This document shows, one piece after another, positions 8,047 to 15,435 of a stretch of DNA of 32,550 bases. Origin of the DNA: Gemmataceae bacterium (GTDB lineage: Bacteria; Planctomycetota; Planctomycetia; Gemmatales; Gemmataceae); contig JAKEET010000143.1 of assembly GCA_022616435.1 (NCBI GenBank), positions 1-32,550 on the forward strand. Direction: 5' to 3'. The notes under the pieces are model-generated. The model did not search any database and was not told where the DNA came from. It saw only the letters and a list, made by a program, of their open reading frames with translations. Position numbers and translations under genes: made by a program. Numbering within the stretch: the stretch's first letter is position 1; every line of letters begins with the position of its first letter.

Positions 8047-8096
8047 CTGTTGATCGAGCCTGTTGATCGAGACTGTCGATCGAGCCTGTTCCGAGA
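8047..8096 (+). repeat. 13-base tandem repeat between the two transporter genes
   Basis: The unit CTGTTGATCGAGC recurs at 8047, 8060, 8073 and, truncated to 11 bases, at 8086. The copies differ by one or two bases. It fills almost the whole spacer between the gntP stop and the next ATG, so it can be transcribed as part of the leader of the second gene. Confidence 0.85.
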
Positions 8097-8103
8097 CTCC
8101 CGC

Positions 8104-9510
8104 ATGAACCTCTCGACCGCCGTTGCCGAACAACGACCCAGCGGCGTCCGCTACGGCGTGCTCGGCTTCGTCTGCGTTCTGTCGATGATCACGTATCTCG
8201 ATCGGGTCTGCTTCGGCACGGTGTCGCCGTATCTGGTGAGCGAGTTCGGCTTTTCGGAAAGCGACAAGGGCTGGATCTTCTTCGCCTTCACCATCGCCTA
8301 TGCCGCGTTCGAGGTCCCCAGCGGCTGGCTCGGCGACCGGTTCGGCGCGCGCATGACCCTGATCCGCATCGTCCTGTGGTGGTCGGCGTTCACGGCGTTG
8401 ACAGGGTCGATCTATCCGACGCCCGGCTCGACGCTGGCGCTGGGGCTGCTGCTCGGCGTGCGCTTCCTGTTCGGCATGGGGGAGGCCGGCGCCTATCCGA
8501 ACATCGCGCGGGCCTTGCACAACTGGTTTCCGTTTGCCGAGCGCGGCTTCGCCAAGGGCGCGGTGTGGATGGCCGGCCGCTTCGCCGGCGGCATCACCGC
8601 GTTCATTGTCTATGCCCTGATGTACGAGACCGCGACCGAACAGGGCGTGCAGGTCCACTGGCGGCATATCTTCTACATCTTCGGCGGCATCGGCGTGATC
8701 TGGTGCGTCCTCTGGTGGTGGTGGTATCGCGACAATCCCGCCGCCAAGGCCGGCGTCAACGCCGCCGAAATCGCCCTGATTCGCGGCGCGGAGCATGCTT
8801 CGCACGGCAAGCTGGTCGTTCCCTGGGGCAAGCTGCTCACCAACGCGAACCTGTGGATCTTGTGCCTGATGTACGCGTGTTCGGCGTACGGCTGGTACCT
8901 GAACATCACGTACTTTCCCGGTTACTTGAAAGAGCAATTGCACATCGAGCCGGGCAACGTGAAGTGGACGGCGCAGTTCTGGATCGCCGGCCTCATGGCG
9001 GGCTTGCCGCTCTTGATCGGCTCGGTCGCGTGCCTGGTGGGCGGCTTCCTCACCGATTCCTTCATCAAACGGACCGGCAATCGCAAGTGGGGCCGGCGGC
9101 TGTTCGGCGTCATCGGACACGGCCTGTGCGCCTGCTGCTTCTTCGCCGCCATCTTCTTCATGAAAAGTCCGTGGGCCTTCGTGCTGCTCATCGCCTTCGC
9201 CGCGTTCTGGAACGACCTCACCATGGGCGCCTCGTGGGCGAGCTGCCTGGACATTGGCCGCCGCTATTCCGGAATCGTGGCCGGCTGCATGAACACCATC
9301 GGCAATCTCGGCGGCGGACTGGCCAACATCTTCACCGGCTGGATTCTCGACTGGCACACCGGTCCGCTGTCCCCCGGCAGCGACGCGTACATTGCCGCCA
9401 AGGACCGCGGCTGGACCGTCAACATTTTCATCTTCGGCGCCGCCTACGTGATCGCGGTGCTCTGCTGGCTGAAGTTCGACTCGACCAAGCCGGTGGTCCC
9501 CGACAAGTAG
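8104..9510 (+). CDS. MFS transporter, anion:cation symporter (sugar-acid) type
   Basis: This 468-residue protein is a 12-helix major facilitator resembling the ACS subfamily, which includes the glucarate, galactonate and hexuronate transporters. The first helix carries ITYLDRVCFGTVSPYL, matching the family's conserved Asp-Arg in helix 1. The MFS loop motif GWLGDRFGAR is at about residues 74-83, and GMGEAGAYPNIARALHNWFP near 125 is typical of the ACS group. A long central loop lies between helices 6 and 7. The ATG at 8104 is chosen because it starts just before the first helix; its only upstream feature is the tandem repeat. It probably shares a transcript with the GntP-family gene 65 bases upstream. 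The TAG stop is the first part of a hairpin repeat. The substrate is inferred from the subfamily only. Confidence 0.88.
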   Translation: MNLSTAVAEQRPSGVRYGVLGFVCVLSMITYLDRVCFGTVSPYLVSEFGFSESDKGWIFFAFTIAYAAFEVPSGWLGDRFGARMTLIRIVLWWSAFTALTGSIYPTPGSTLALGLLLGVRFLFGMGEAGAYPNIARALHNWFPFAERGFAKGAVWMAGRFAGGITAFIVYALMYETATEQGVQVHWRHIFYIFGGIGVIWCVLWWWWYRDNPAAKAGVNAAEIALIRGAEHASHGKLVVPWGKLLTNANLWILCLMYACSAYGWYLNITYFPGYLKEQLHIEPGNVKWTAQFWIAGLMAGLPLLIGSVACLVGGFLTDSFIKRTGNRKWGRRLFGVIGHGLCACCFFAAIFFMKSPWAFVLLIAFAAFWNDLTMGASWASCLDIGRRYSGIVAGCMNTIGNLGGGLANIFTGWILDWHTGPLSPGSDAYIAAKDRGWTVNIFIFGAAYVIAVLCWLKFDSTKPVVPDK

Positions 9511-9568
9511 GTCCCGCGTGCCGAGCGGGACCTGGCAGCCCACAGGTCCCGCCCGGCAGGCGGGACCT
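9509..9568. terminator. Twin AGGTCCCGC hairpins, bidirectional terminator between convergent genes
   Basis: Two adjacent hairpins share the same arm. The first is AGGTCCCGC (9509-9517) with GCGGGACCT (9525-9533). The second is AGGTCCCGCC (9544-9553) with GGCGGGACCT (9559-9568). The pair fills the whole gap between the MFS gene (plus) and the DUF1559 gene (minus). Each gene's TAG stop is part of the sequence TAGGTCCCGC read on its own strand. Confidence 0.75.
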
Positions 9569-10613
9569 ACAAGGTCCCGTCGATCACCTCGCCTCCCGCA
9601 TACGTCGACAGCGCCCGGTACGTCGCCGGCGCGATTGACTCCGTTAGAAAGCGCACGCTGCCGTCGCAGAACAGGAAGTTGCAGCCGTTCGTGTGCCGGC
9701 TGCGAAAGCCGCTGATGCTGTCGAGCCCCTTGGCGTTGTCCCCCTTCGTGTCGTTGCCGAACACGGTCGGCGTCGTGGGCCGGCGATTCATCGGCTCGTC
9801 GCGCGGGTCGCCCGGCATTCCGTATTGGGCCGAGACCGCGAACACCGAGCCGTACCACGGATGATCGGCATCGGTGATGCCGGCGGCGCTCCACGACTGA
9901 TCCACGCCGATGGGCTTGCCGGTGCTGGGTATGATGACCGGCTGCGTCGGGTTCGACAGACTGCGCACGAGGAACACCGAGCTGCCGCCGGCGGCGTCGC
10001 CCATCGCCAGGGTCGAGCTCGTGCCGTCGCCGATCTCCAGGATGCGGATGCCCTGGGCCTCGTCGGGCCGGCGGATGCCGAACGCGCCGCGGACCTCCAG
10101 GGGCGTCTTGGTCCAGTTGCGGTGCAGGGCGCCGTTGGCCCCCTTGCAAAACGCGTAATCGCAGGCGGCGGCCCGCGGCGGCAGCTTGGTATTCCATTCC
10201 ACGGCGATGGCGCTCAGCTCGATCGAGCCGTTGCCGCGATTGCTCGGGCAGTAGAACACCGGCACCTCCACGGCAACCGCCACGGCATTGACCGGATCGT
10301 ACCACGGCAGATCGAACTGGTAGAGCCGGCGCGTGTTGTCTTGCTCCAGGTACGGCAGCAGCAGGGTGAACCCGGTGGCTTCGGCGTTGGTGAGGCTGAC
10401 CTGCGAGGTCACCAGCCCGGGCGGAAACGAGCGGTTGGCGCCGTGATGGCCGTGCAGGGCGAGGCCGAGCTGCCGCAGGTTGTTCTGGCATTGCACACGG
10501 CTGGCCGCCTCGCGGACGCGCTGCACGGCCGGAACCAGGAGCGCGATGAGTATGGCGATGATCGCCACGACCACCAAGAGCTCGATCAACGTGAAGCCCC
10601 GCCGATGCGACAT
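9567..10613 (-). CDS. DUF1559 domain protein with prepilin-type N-terminus
   Basis: The 348-residue protein belongs to the large planctomycete DUF1559 family. It begins MSHRRGFTLIELLVVVAIIAILIALLVPAVQ, a type IV prepilin/type II secretion pseudopilin leader. Cleavage is expected after the glycine at residue 6, with Phe methylation and the conserved Glu five residues later. A pilin-like alpha helix continues to EAASRVQCQNNLRQLGLALHGHH. The globular part is beta-rich and ends with the family's C-terminal signature HTNGCNFLFCDGSVRFL near residues 307-323. Such proteins are thought to form pseudopilus- or surface-associated fibres, though their exact role is unknown. The ATG at 10613 has a GGAG site about 8 bases upstream. 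A large palindromic repeat lies 31 bases upstream of the start. The stop overlaps the hairpin shared with the MFS gene. Confidence 0.93.
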   Translation of the reverse strand: MSHRRGFTLIELLVVVAIIAILIALLVPAVQRVREAASRVQCQNNLRQLGLALHGHHGANRSFPPGLVTSQVSLTNAEATGFTLLLPYLEQDNTRRLYQFDLPWYDPVNAVAVAVEVPVFYCPSNRGNGSIELSAIAVEWNTKLPPRAAACDYAFCKGANGALHRNWTKTPLEVRGAFGIRRPDEAQGIRILEIGDGTSSTLAMGDAAGGSSVFLVRSLSNPTQPVIIPSTGKPIGVDQSWSAAGITDADHPWYGSVFAVSAQYGMPGDPRDEPMNRRPTTPTVFGNDTKGDNAKGLDSISGFRSRHTNGCNFLFCDGSVRFLTESIAPATYRALSTYAGGEVIDGTL

Positions 10614-10643
10614 GGCCGGGTCTCCGTTTGATGACGGGCATGC

Positions 10644-10722
10644 CGTGGGATAGAGCTCCGATTCTGTCCCGCTGCCGACCGGCCGGCGCCGAGACCGGAC
10701 AGAAGCGGAGTTCTATCCTACG
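10644..10722. repeat. Large palindromic element, copy 1 of a dispersed family
   Basis: Arms of 26 bases at 10644-10669 and 10697-10722 pair with three mismatches around a 27-base centre rich in CCGGCCGG. The right arm contains GGACAGAA-GCGGAG-TTCTATCC, which can itself fold. A related sequence with 19 of 22 identical bases occurs at 23125-23146. It lies in the 5' region of the DUF1559 gene. Confidence 0.8.
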
Positions 10723-10953
10723 AAACCGTTTGGTGACGGGTGGCCGATGCCGGCCGGCCCGCGCGCACCACTCGCGGGAGGTCCATTCCGACGCTCTCAT
10801 TTTACCCGCCCGGCGCCCAGGGGCGTAGCTGTACAACGTCCGGAAAAATGGGTATGTTCGCGACAGCGGCGATCATGAAAGCTGGTCGCGGGGAAATCGC
10901 GGCATCGTTGAGGTGTGGGGAATTCGCGGCCAGGCCGGTCCAGCGCATCGAGC

Positions 10954-10981
10954 GGCCCAGGACGGATTGCCGTCCTGGGCC
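10954..10981 (-). terminator. Terminator of the RTX repeat protein gene
   Basis: GGCCCAGGACGG and CCGTCCTGGGCC form a perfect 12-pair stem with the loop ATTG. Flanking GAGC and GCTC extend it past a one-base bulge. It begins 17 bases downstream of the TAA at 10999. No T-run follows. Confidence 0.7.
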
Positions 10982-10998
10982 TGCTCGCTTGCCCCTCC

Positions 10999-13371
10999 TT
11001 ACTCCGGAATGAGGATGTCGAAGCCCTCGATGTGCAGGATGTCGAACACGTCGAAGTAGATCGTGTCCACTTCGCCGTCGATGGCGAAGAAGACATCGGC
11101 GCCGGCGCCGCCGCGCATCGTGTCTTGCCCGGGCCCGCCGATGAGGATGTCATCCCCGGCGCCGCCGAACAGGTAGTCGTCGCCCGCGCCACCGTCGAGG
11201 TAGTCGTTGCCGCCACCGCCGTGGAGCGAATCGTTGCCGGCGCCGCCCAGGAGCACGTCGTGGCCGCCGTCGCCGGCGATGTAGTCGTTGCCGGCGCCGC
11301 CGTCGTGCCAGTCGTTGTCGATCTGGCCGGCGAGGAAGTCGTTGCCGTTTTCGCCCAGGAGCGTGTCCCGGTTGGTGAACGGGATCGGCGTGGGCGCCGG
11401 CCTGATCTCCGCGATCGCTTCCAGAGCGGCGTCGACATCGGTGATGGCGTAACCCACCACCGCGGCGACTCCGGCGAGCGGATCGGCCTCCACCGGGATG
11501 ATGGCCACGTCGCCCCACATCAGGTCGTCGCCGGCGCCGCCGGTCATATAGTCGTTGCCGTAGCCGCCCTGCATGAGATCGTTGCCGGCGCCGCCGTGGA
11601 GCTGGTCGTTGCCCAGGCCGCCGTCGAGGAAGTCGTTGCCCGTGCCGCCGGCGACGCCATCATCCCCGGCGCCGCCGTACAGGGCGTCGTGGCCGTCGTC
11701 GCCGTCGACGCGGTCATTGCCGCGGCCGCCGAGCAGCACGTCATTGCCTGAACCGCCAGCCAGCTTGTCGTCCCCTTGCTGGCCGAACATGACGTCGTTG
11801 CCCGTGCCGCCGGCCATGGAGTCGTTGCCCTCGCCGCCGTAGGCGGTGTCGTTCCCCGAGCCGCCGTCGATGGTGTCGTGGCCGGCGCCGCCGGAGATCC
11901 AGTCGTTGTCGAGCACGCCGAAGAGGGCGTCGTCGCCGTCGCCGCCGTAAATGGTGTCGGCATGCCGCGGCAGCGGGATCGGGTCGATCGGCACGGGCGA
12001 CGGCGCATCCGCGGAGACATCGGCGACCACGCCTTCCTCGGCCGCCAGCGCGTCGGCGAGGCGCGGATCGCTGTCCGGCGCCAGCTTGACCGCATCGATG
12101 GCCGCGATCGGCACCGGCACGATGTCGGGCCGCGGATCGCCGTGGATGACATCATTGTCGGCGCCGCCGTCGAGCCAATCGCTGCCGTAGCCGCCGAGGA
12201 TGACGTCCTTGCCGCGGCCGCCGGCCATCGAGTCGTCGCCGTTCTGCCCGAACATGGTGTCGTTGCCGGCGCCGCCGTCCATGCCGTCGTTGCCGTTGCC
12301 GCCGTCCATGGTGTCGTCGCCGTCGTCGCCGGCCAGCTTGTCGCGGCCATCCTGCCCATAGATGTAATCGTCCCCCGCGCCGCCAAAGAGCACGTCGTTG
12401 CCGGCGCCGCCGACGAGCACATCTGTGCCGCCAAAGCCGTAGGCCACATCATCGCCGGCGCCGCCCAGGCAGGCGTCGAAGCCGTCGCTGCCGACCATCA
12501 CATCGTCGCCGCCGTCGCCGAGCATGATCGTGAAGCGGCCCAGACCGATGAGCAGGTCGTTGTCGGCGCCGCCCGACAGCCAGTTGACCTCGCGGCCGCC
12601 GACGAGCGTGTCCTTGCCGGCCTCGCCGAACAGGTTGTTCCAGCCGGCGCCGGCGAAGAGGGTGTCGTTGCCGTTGCCGCCGAAGGCCCAGTCGTTGTCG
12701 CCGCCGCCGGAGATGACGTCGTCGCCCTCGCCGCCGTGGAGGGAATCGAAACCGGCGCCGCCGAAGATGTGGTCGTTGCCGCCGTCGCCGTCGATGGTGT
12801 CGTGGCCTGACCCGCCCACGAGCACGTCGTGATTGCGGCCGCCGAAAATCGCGTCGTGGCCGGCGCCGCCGAAGACCACGGAGAACCCGTTGCCCGAGCG
12901 GACGAAGTCGTCGCCGGCGCCGGCGTCCACGATGGCCGGCTGGAGCACGTCGGCGGCGATGCCGACCGAATCGTTGCCGGCGCGGACGTCCACCTTGATC
13001 AGGCTGACGAGACTCGAGTCGATCGAGAACTCGAAGGTGGCCTCGCCGGTGTTCAGGTAGACGTTGAACGTGTCGCCGTCCATGGAGATGCGCACGGTGT
13101 CGGCGTTGGCGGAGCCGACGACGCAGACGGTGTCGTCGTTGGGGTTGTAGAAGATGCCGGGGAACTCCTGGTCGCACAGCGGTCCGATCAAGGCAGGCTC
13201 CGCCGGCTCGAACGGGATCGGCACGAACGAATCGGCCGACGGCACGGTGCGCGCTTCCAGCGTTTCCACGAGCAGGGCCCGCCGGTGGGAGTATGGCCGG
13301 CGTCTGGTGGGCGGTTTCCCCGGGGCGCGTGCGTTGAGCACTTGCGAGAACCATTTGCGAAACAGCTGCAT
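10999..13371 (-). CDS. RTX (hemolysin-type) calcium-binding repeat protein, exported
   Basis: The 790-residue protein is built mostly from Gly-Asp-rich nonapeptides of the GGxGxDxux type, which wind into calcium-filled beta rolls. The N-terminus has no classical signal peptide. It carries the planctomycete export motif RRALLVETLEARTVPSA at about residues 28-44, preceded by an Arg-rich stretch. Residues about 50-130 form a small beta domain. Three beta-roll blocks follow, at about 130-405, 470-620 and 665-755. They are separated by two non-repeat acidic, proline-containing spacers that begin HGD or WGD. The end (AIDGEVDTIYFDVFDILHIEGF) resembles C-terminal caps of other repeat proteins. The ATG at 13371 has an excellent AGGAGG site. 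No type I secretion genes are nearby, so export by another route is likely. A role in adhesion or cell-surface structure is inference. Confidence 0.92.
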   Translation of the reverse strand: MQLFRKWFSQVLNARAPGKPPTRRRPYSHRRALLVETLEARTVPSADSFVPIPFEPAEPALIGPLCDQEFPGIFYNPNDDTVCVVGSANADTVRISMDGDTFNVYLNTGEATFEFSIDSSLVSLIKVDVRAGNDSVGIAADVLQPAIVDAGAGDDFVRSGNGFSVVFGGAGHDAIFGGRNHDVLVGGSGHDTIDGDGGNDHIFGGAGFDSLHGGEGDDVISGGGDNDWAFGGNGNDTLFAGAGWNNLFGEAGKDTLVGGREVNWLSGGADNDLLIGLGRFTIMLGDGGDDVMVGSDGFDACLGGAGDDVAYGFGGTDVLVGGAGNDVLFGGAGDDYIYGQDGRDKLAGDDGDDTMDGGNGNDGMDGGAGNDTMFGQNGDDSMAGGRGKDVILGGYGSDWLDGGADNDVIHGDPRPDIVPVPIAAIDAVKLAPDSDPRLADALAAEEGVVADVSADAPSPVPIDPIPLPRHADTIYGGDGDDALFGVLDNDWISGGAGHDTIDGGSGNDTAYGGEGNDSMAGGTGNDVMFGQQGDDKLAGGSGNDVLLGGRGNDRVDGDDGHDALYGGAGDDGVAGGTGNDFLDGGLGNDQLHGGAGNDLMQGGYGNDYMTGGAGDDLMWGDVAIIPVEADPLAGVAAVVGYAITDVDAALEAIAEIRPAPTPIPFTNRDTLLGENGNDFLAGQIDNDWHDGGAGNDYIAGDGGHDVLLGGAGNDSLHGGGGNDYLDGGAGDDYLFGGAGDDILIGGPGQDTMRGGAGADVFFAIDGEVDTIYFDVFDILHIEGFDILIPE

Positions 13372-13743
13372 GATCGGACCTCCTGTGAGAAGGAAAGTAA
13401 GAGAAGGGAGCGCCGGCGCGCACCGCGGACGTGGCCGCGGATCGGTTGTGTTGATCGCGCGGCATGAATGGGCGCGGGCCGCCGCGCCGGCAAGACGTGG
13501 CGGCCCCGAACGATGTTCGAAAGGAGTACGGAAACGGCGCGGGAAAGCGGGCGCGAAAAAACGAAGAAAATGGCGGGCGAGGGCCGTTTTCCCCTTGAAC
13601 GAGGCCCGCCTCGGAAATTACGATTGCGCCGTCGATGCGCGCGAAGTCGATTCGCGCAGAACTGTTCGCTGGCCTCGTTCGTCGTAACAGTGTTCCACGT
13701 CTTCGTTGCCCCGGTATCCCTCCAGGACGCCAGGAGATTCGCC
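13372..13743. other. Divergent 372-base regulatory region between two exported-protein genes
   Basis: No gene is supported here. The region must hold the promoters of the RTX gene (minus) and the gene at 13744 (plus). A 7-base inverted repeat GCGCGAA-GTCGA-TTCGCGC lies at 13639-13657, about 90 bases before the ATG at 13744, and could be a regulator site. TTGAAC (about 13595-13600) with TTACGA 17 bases later is a weak plus-strand promoter candidate. Confidence 0.4.
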
Positions 13744-14733
13744 ATGGGGAAAGTCTCAATTGCCGCTCGCTCACGCCAACCCCGAGCCCGGCTTGTCGTG
13801 GAGTGGCTCGAGGACCGCAGCCTCCCCAGCGTGATGAGCGTGGCGGTCGCGCAGCCGCTGACGCCGGCGCTCGCTCCAGCAACGGAGGAACCGGCGAACG
13901 AATCGGTGTCAGCGGCCGAAGGGTCAGCGCTGGCCTCACCGGCTCACGATGATCCCTCGGTTGCCGGCCGCGACGATCACAGCGCGCCGGCGCCCGCTCC
14001 ACAGCGCCAGCCGGCGGAGTCTGCCGACACCCTCAATGCCCAGCACAACAGTGCTGCGCCGTCCCCACGAAAGCCGATGGATGCCGATCCAGTCCGTCCC
14101 GTCATTCGGCCGGACGCGGAGCCGGTTCCTATCGATGATGCCGATGACGGTCCCGCGGTCGCCCCCAAGCCACGGGCCGACGCTCAGCCGACCGACCGCG
14201 TCGCTCCAGCGCCGGCGGACGCCGCCGATCCGCATGGCCATGCAGCGACCGACAACATTCGCCAAGGCGCGTCGCACGAAGGAATCCCAGCGGCGCCTCC
14301 GGGCGTCCAAGACGTGGGCAACGCGACAACGATCGAGCCTTCTGGCCGCGTGGCGGCGGCGCGGGCGGAGGTTGACGTGGCGATCCTGGCCGCTCATTCC
14401 CAGTTCGCCGACGATCAGCCGAGCTTGAACGCCGACATCACGGCGGCTCGCGCCGATTGGAGCGCCGAGGTCGCCGGCCTCACGACAGGGAGTCCGACGG
14501 TGGATGTATCGGCGTGGGACGCCGCCCTGGCCGCGTTCCTGGACAGCCTGAAGAACCTGGGTCAATCCCTGCACGCGTCCGGCGCGATGGGCTGGCCGTT
14601 GTGGCTGGTCGCGGCGACTCTCGCCATGGGCGCCTGCGAAGTCGGCCGCCGCCAGGTTCGCCGCCCCAGCCCGAATCGGCCTGCCCAAGAAAGCAACCCG
14701 CTGCGCTGGACGCTCGGCCTTCCGAACGTGTGA
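13744..14733 (+). CDS. Exported Pro/Ala/Asp-rich protein with C-terminal membrane anchor
   Basis: The 329-residue protein is not a member of a family I recognise. It begins with an Arg-rich segment and the planctomycete export motif ARLVVEWLEDRSLPSV at about residues 15-30, close to that of the RTX protein encoded divergently. Residues about 40-190 are low-complexity and rich in Pro, Ala, Asp and Arg, as in a disordered wall-spanning linker. Residues about 200-275 look helical. A single hydrophobic segment (WPLWLVAATLAMGAC) at about 284-298 is followed by a basic tail GRRQVRR, so the C-terminus probably lies in the cytoplasm. The ATG at 13744 is set by an AGGAG site 7 bases upstream. It precedes an ECF sigma factor and a kinase gene but is separated from them by a hairpin, so a link in signalling is possible but unproven. 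Confidence 0.72.
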   Translation: MGKVSIAARSRQPRARLVVEWLEDRSLPSVMSVAVAQPLTPALAPATEEPANESVSAAEGSALASPAHDDPSVAGRDDHSAPAPAPQRQPAESADTLNAQHNSAAPSPRKPMDADPVRPVIRPDAEPVPIDDADDGPAVAPKPRADAQPTDRVAPAPADAADPHGHAATDNIRQGASHEGIPAAPPGVQDVGNATTIEPSGRVAAARAEVDVAILAAHSQFADDQPSLNADITAARADWSAEVAGLTTGSPTVDVSAWDAALAAFLDSLKNLGQSLHASGAMGWPLWLVAATLAMGACEVGRRQVRRPSPNRPAQESNPLRWTLGLPNV

Positions 14734-14766
14734 CCAGCCCCAATGCGTCAGCAAGCCTCCAACCTT

Positions 14767-14816
14767 GTCGCCTTTCGCGCCGCGAACGACGGTGCTTTCG
14801 CAGAGCGAAAGGCGAC
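14767..14816. terminator. Inverted repeat GTCGCCTTTCGC, likely terminator
   Basis: A perfect 12-pair stem joins GTCGCCTTTCGC (14767-14778) and GCGAAAGGCGAC (14805-14816). The 26-base loop contains a smaller GCGAA/TTCGC pairing. It starts 33 bases after the TGA at 14733 and ends 38 bases before the sigma factor start. Confidence 0.6.
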
Positions 14817-14854
14817 CAACCGGCAAACGGAAACACCGCCCGCTGGCCACGCGC

Positions 14855-15418
14855 ATGACCATCGATCCGCTGGATGAGTTGCTCGACCGGCTCAACGACG
14901 GCAACCTCGACGCCGCCGAGCAGGTCTTTCGCGCCTGCGAGCCGCTGTTGCGCAAGGTCGTCCGCCGCCTGTTGCTGCCGAGCCTGCGTCCCAAGTTCGA
15001 TTCCTCCGACGTCGTGCAATCGGTCTGGGCCGACGTGATCGAGGCGTTCCAGCGAGGCGGCAACCGCTTCGTCAGCGCCGAGCACCTCCGCGCCTTCCTG
15101 GTGAAGGCGACCAAGAACCGGTTCATCGATCTGTATCGCCGGCATCACCGGGCGCTGGAGCGCGAGGAGCCGTTGCCCGGCTTCGACCTGGAACTGCCCG
15201 CGTCCTTGCCGCAGCCGAGCGACGCGATGCAGGAAGACGATCTGTGGGACAAGCTGCTGGCGCTCTGTCCGCCGGAGCACCACGAGCTGCTCCGCCTCAA
15301 GCGCGAAGGCCGGCCGCTCGCCGAGATCGCCGCCCGCACCGGCCTGCACGAGGGGAGCATCCGCCGCATCGTCCGGGCGCTGGCGCGGCAGCTCGCCGCG
15401 GAACACCACCAGCGCTAG
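14855..15418 (+). CDS. ECF-type RNA polymerase sigma factor
   Basis: The 187-residue protein is an extracytoplasmic-function sigma factor. Region 2 spans about residues 40-95 (DSSDVVQSVWADVIEAFQ ... FLVKATKNRFIDLYRRHHR). Region 4 spans about 125-180, with the helix-turn-helix GRPLAEIAARTGLHEGSIRRIVRALARQLA. The ATG at 14855 is preferred over one at 14765, because the longer form would read through the palindrome at 14767-14816 and adds no conserved sequence. The ribosome site is weak. A Ser/Thr kinase gene begins only 17 bases after its stop. Planctomycetes commonly pair ECF sigma factors with such kinases instead of classical anti-sigma factors, so phosphorylation by the partner is the likely control. 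The promoters it recognises are unknown. Confidence 0.9.
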   Translation: MTIDPLDELLDRLNDGNLDAAEQVFRACEPLLRKVVRRLLLPSLRPKFDSSDVVQSVWADVIEAFQRGGNRFVSAEHLRAFLVKATKNRFIDLYRRHHRALEREEPLPGFDLELPASLPQPSDAMQEDDLWDKLLALCPPEHHELLRLKREGRPLAEIAARTGLHEGSIRRIVRALARQLAAEHHQR

Positions 15419-15435
15419 CCGCTGGAACGCGAGGC

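Larger units (their letters stand above)
10614..10998. other. 385-base gap between the DUF1559 and RTX genes: repeat, terminator, no gene
   Basis: I see no supported coding sequence here. The gap holds the palindromic element at 10644-10722 and the terminator at 10954-10981. Between them, about 230 bases contain one promoter-like TAAAAT on the minus strand near 10800, without a convincing -35 element. Confidence 0.5.

Noticed and set aside
7912..10836. Open frame of about 970 codons on the minus strand
   Set aside because: It runs across the MFS gene, the twin hairpins and the DUF1559 gene in the wrong frame. High GC keeps such frames open.
11100..12930. Regularly spaced GC-rich repeats that could suggest a CRISPR or satellite array
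   Set aside because: The 27-base period is the codon pattern of RTX nonapeptides in an open frame. The repeats are degenerate and there are no spacers.
14765..14854. Longer form of the ECF sigma factor starting at 14765
   Set aside because: The extra 30 residues would be encoded by the terminator-like palindrome and have no conserved features.
15244..15435. Longer form of the kinase starting within the sigma factor gene
   Set aside because: The extra residues are out-of-frame sigma coding sequence. The conserved N-terminal module begins at the ATG at 15436.
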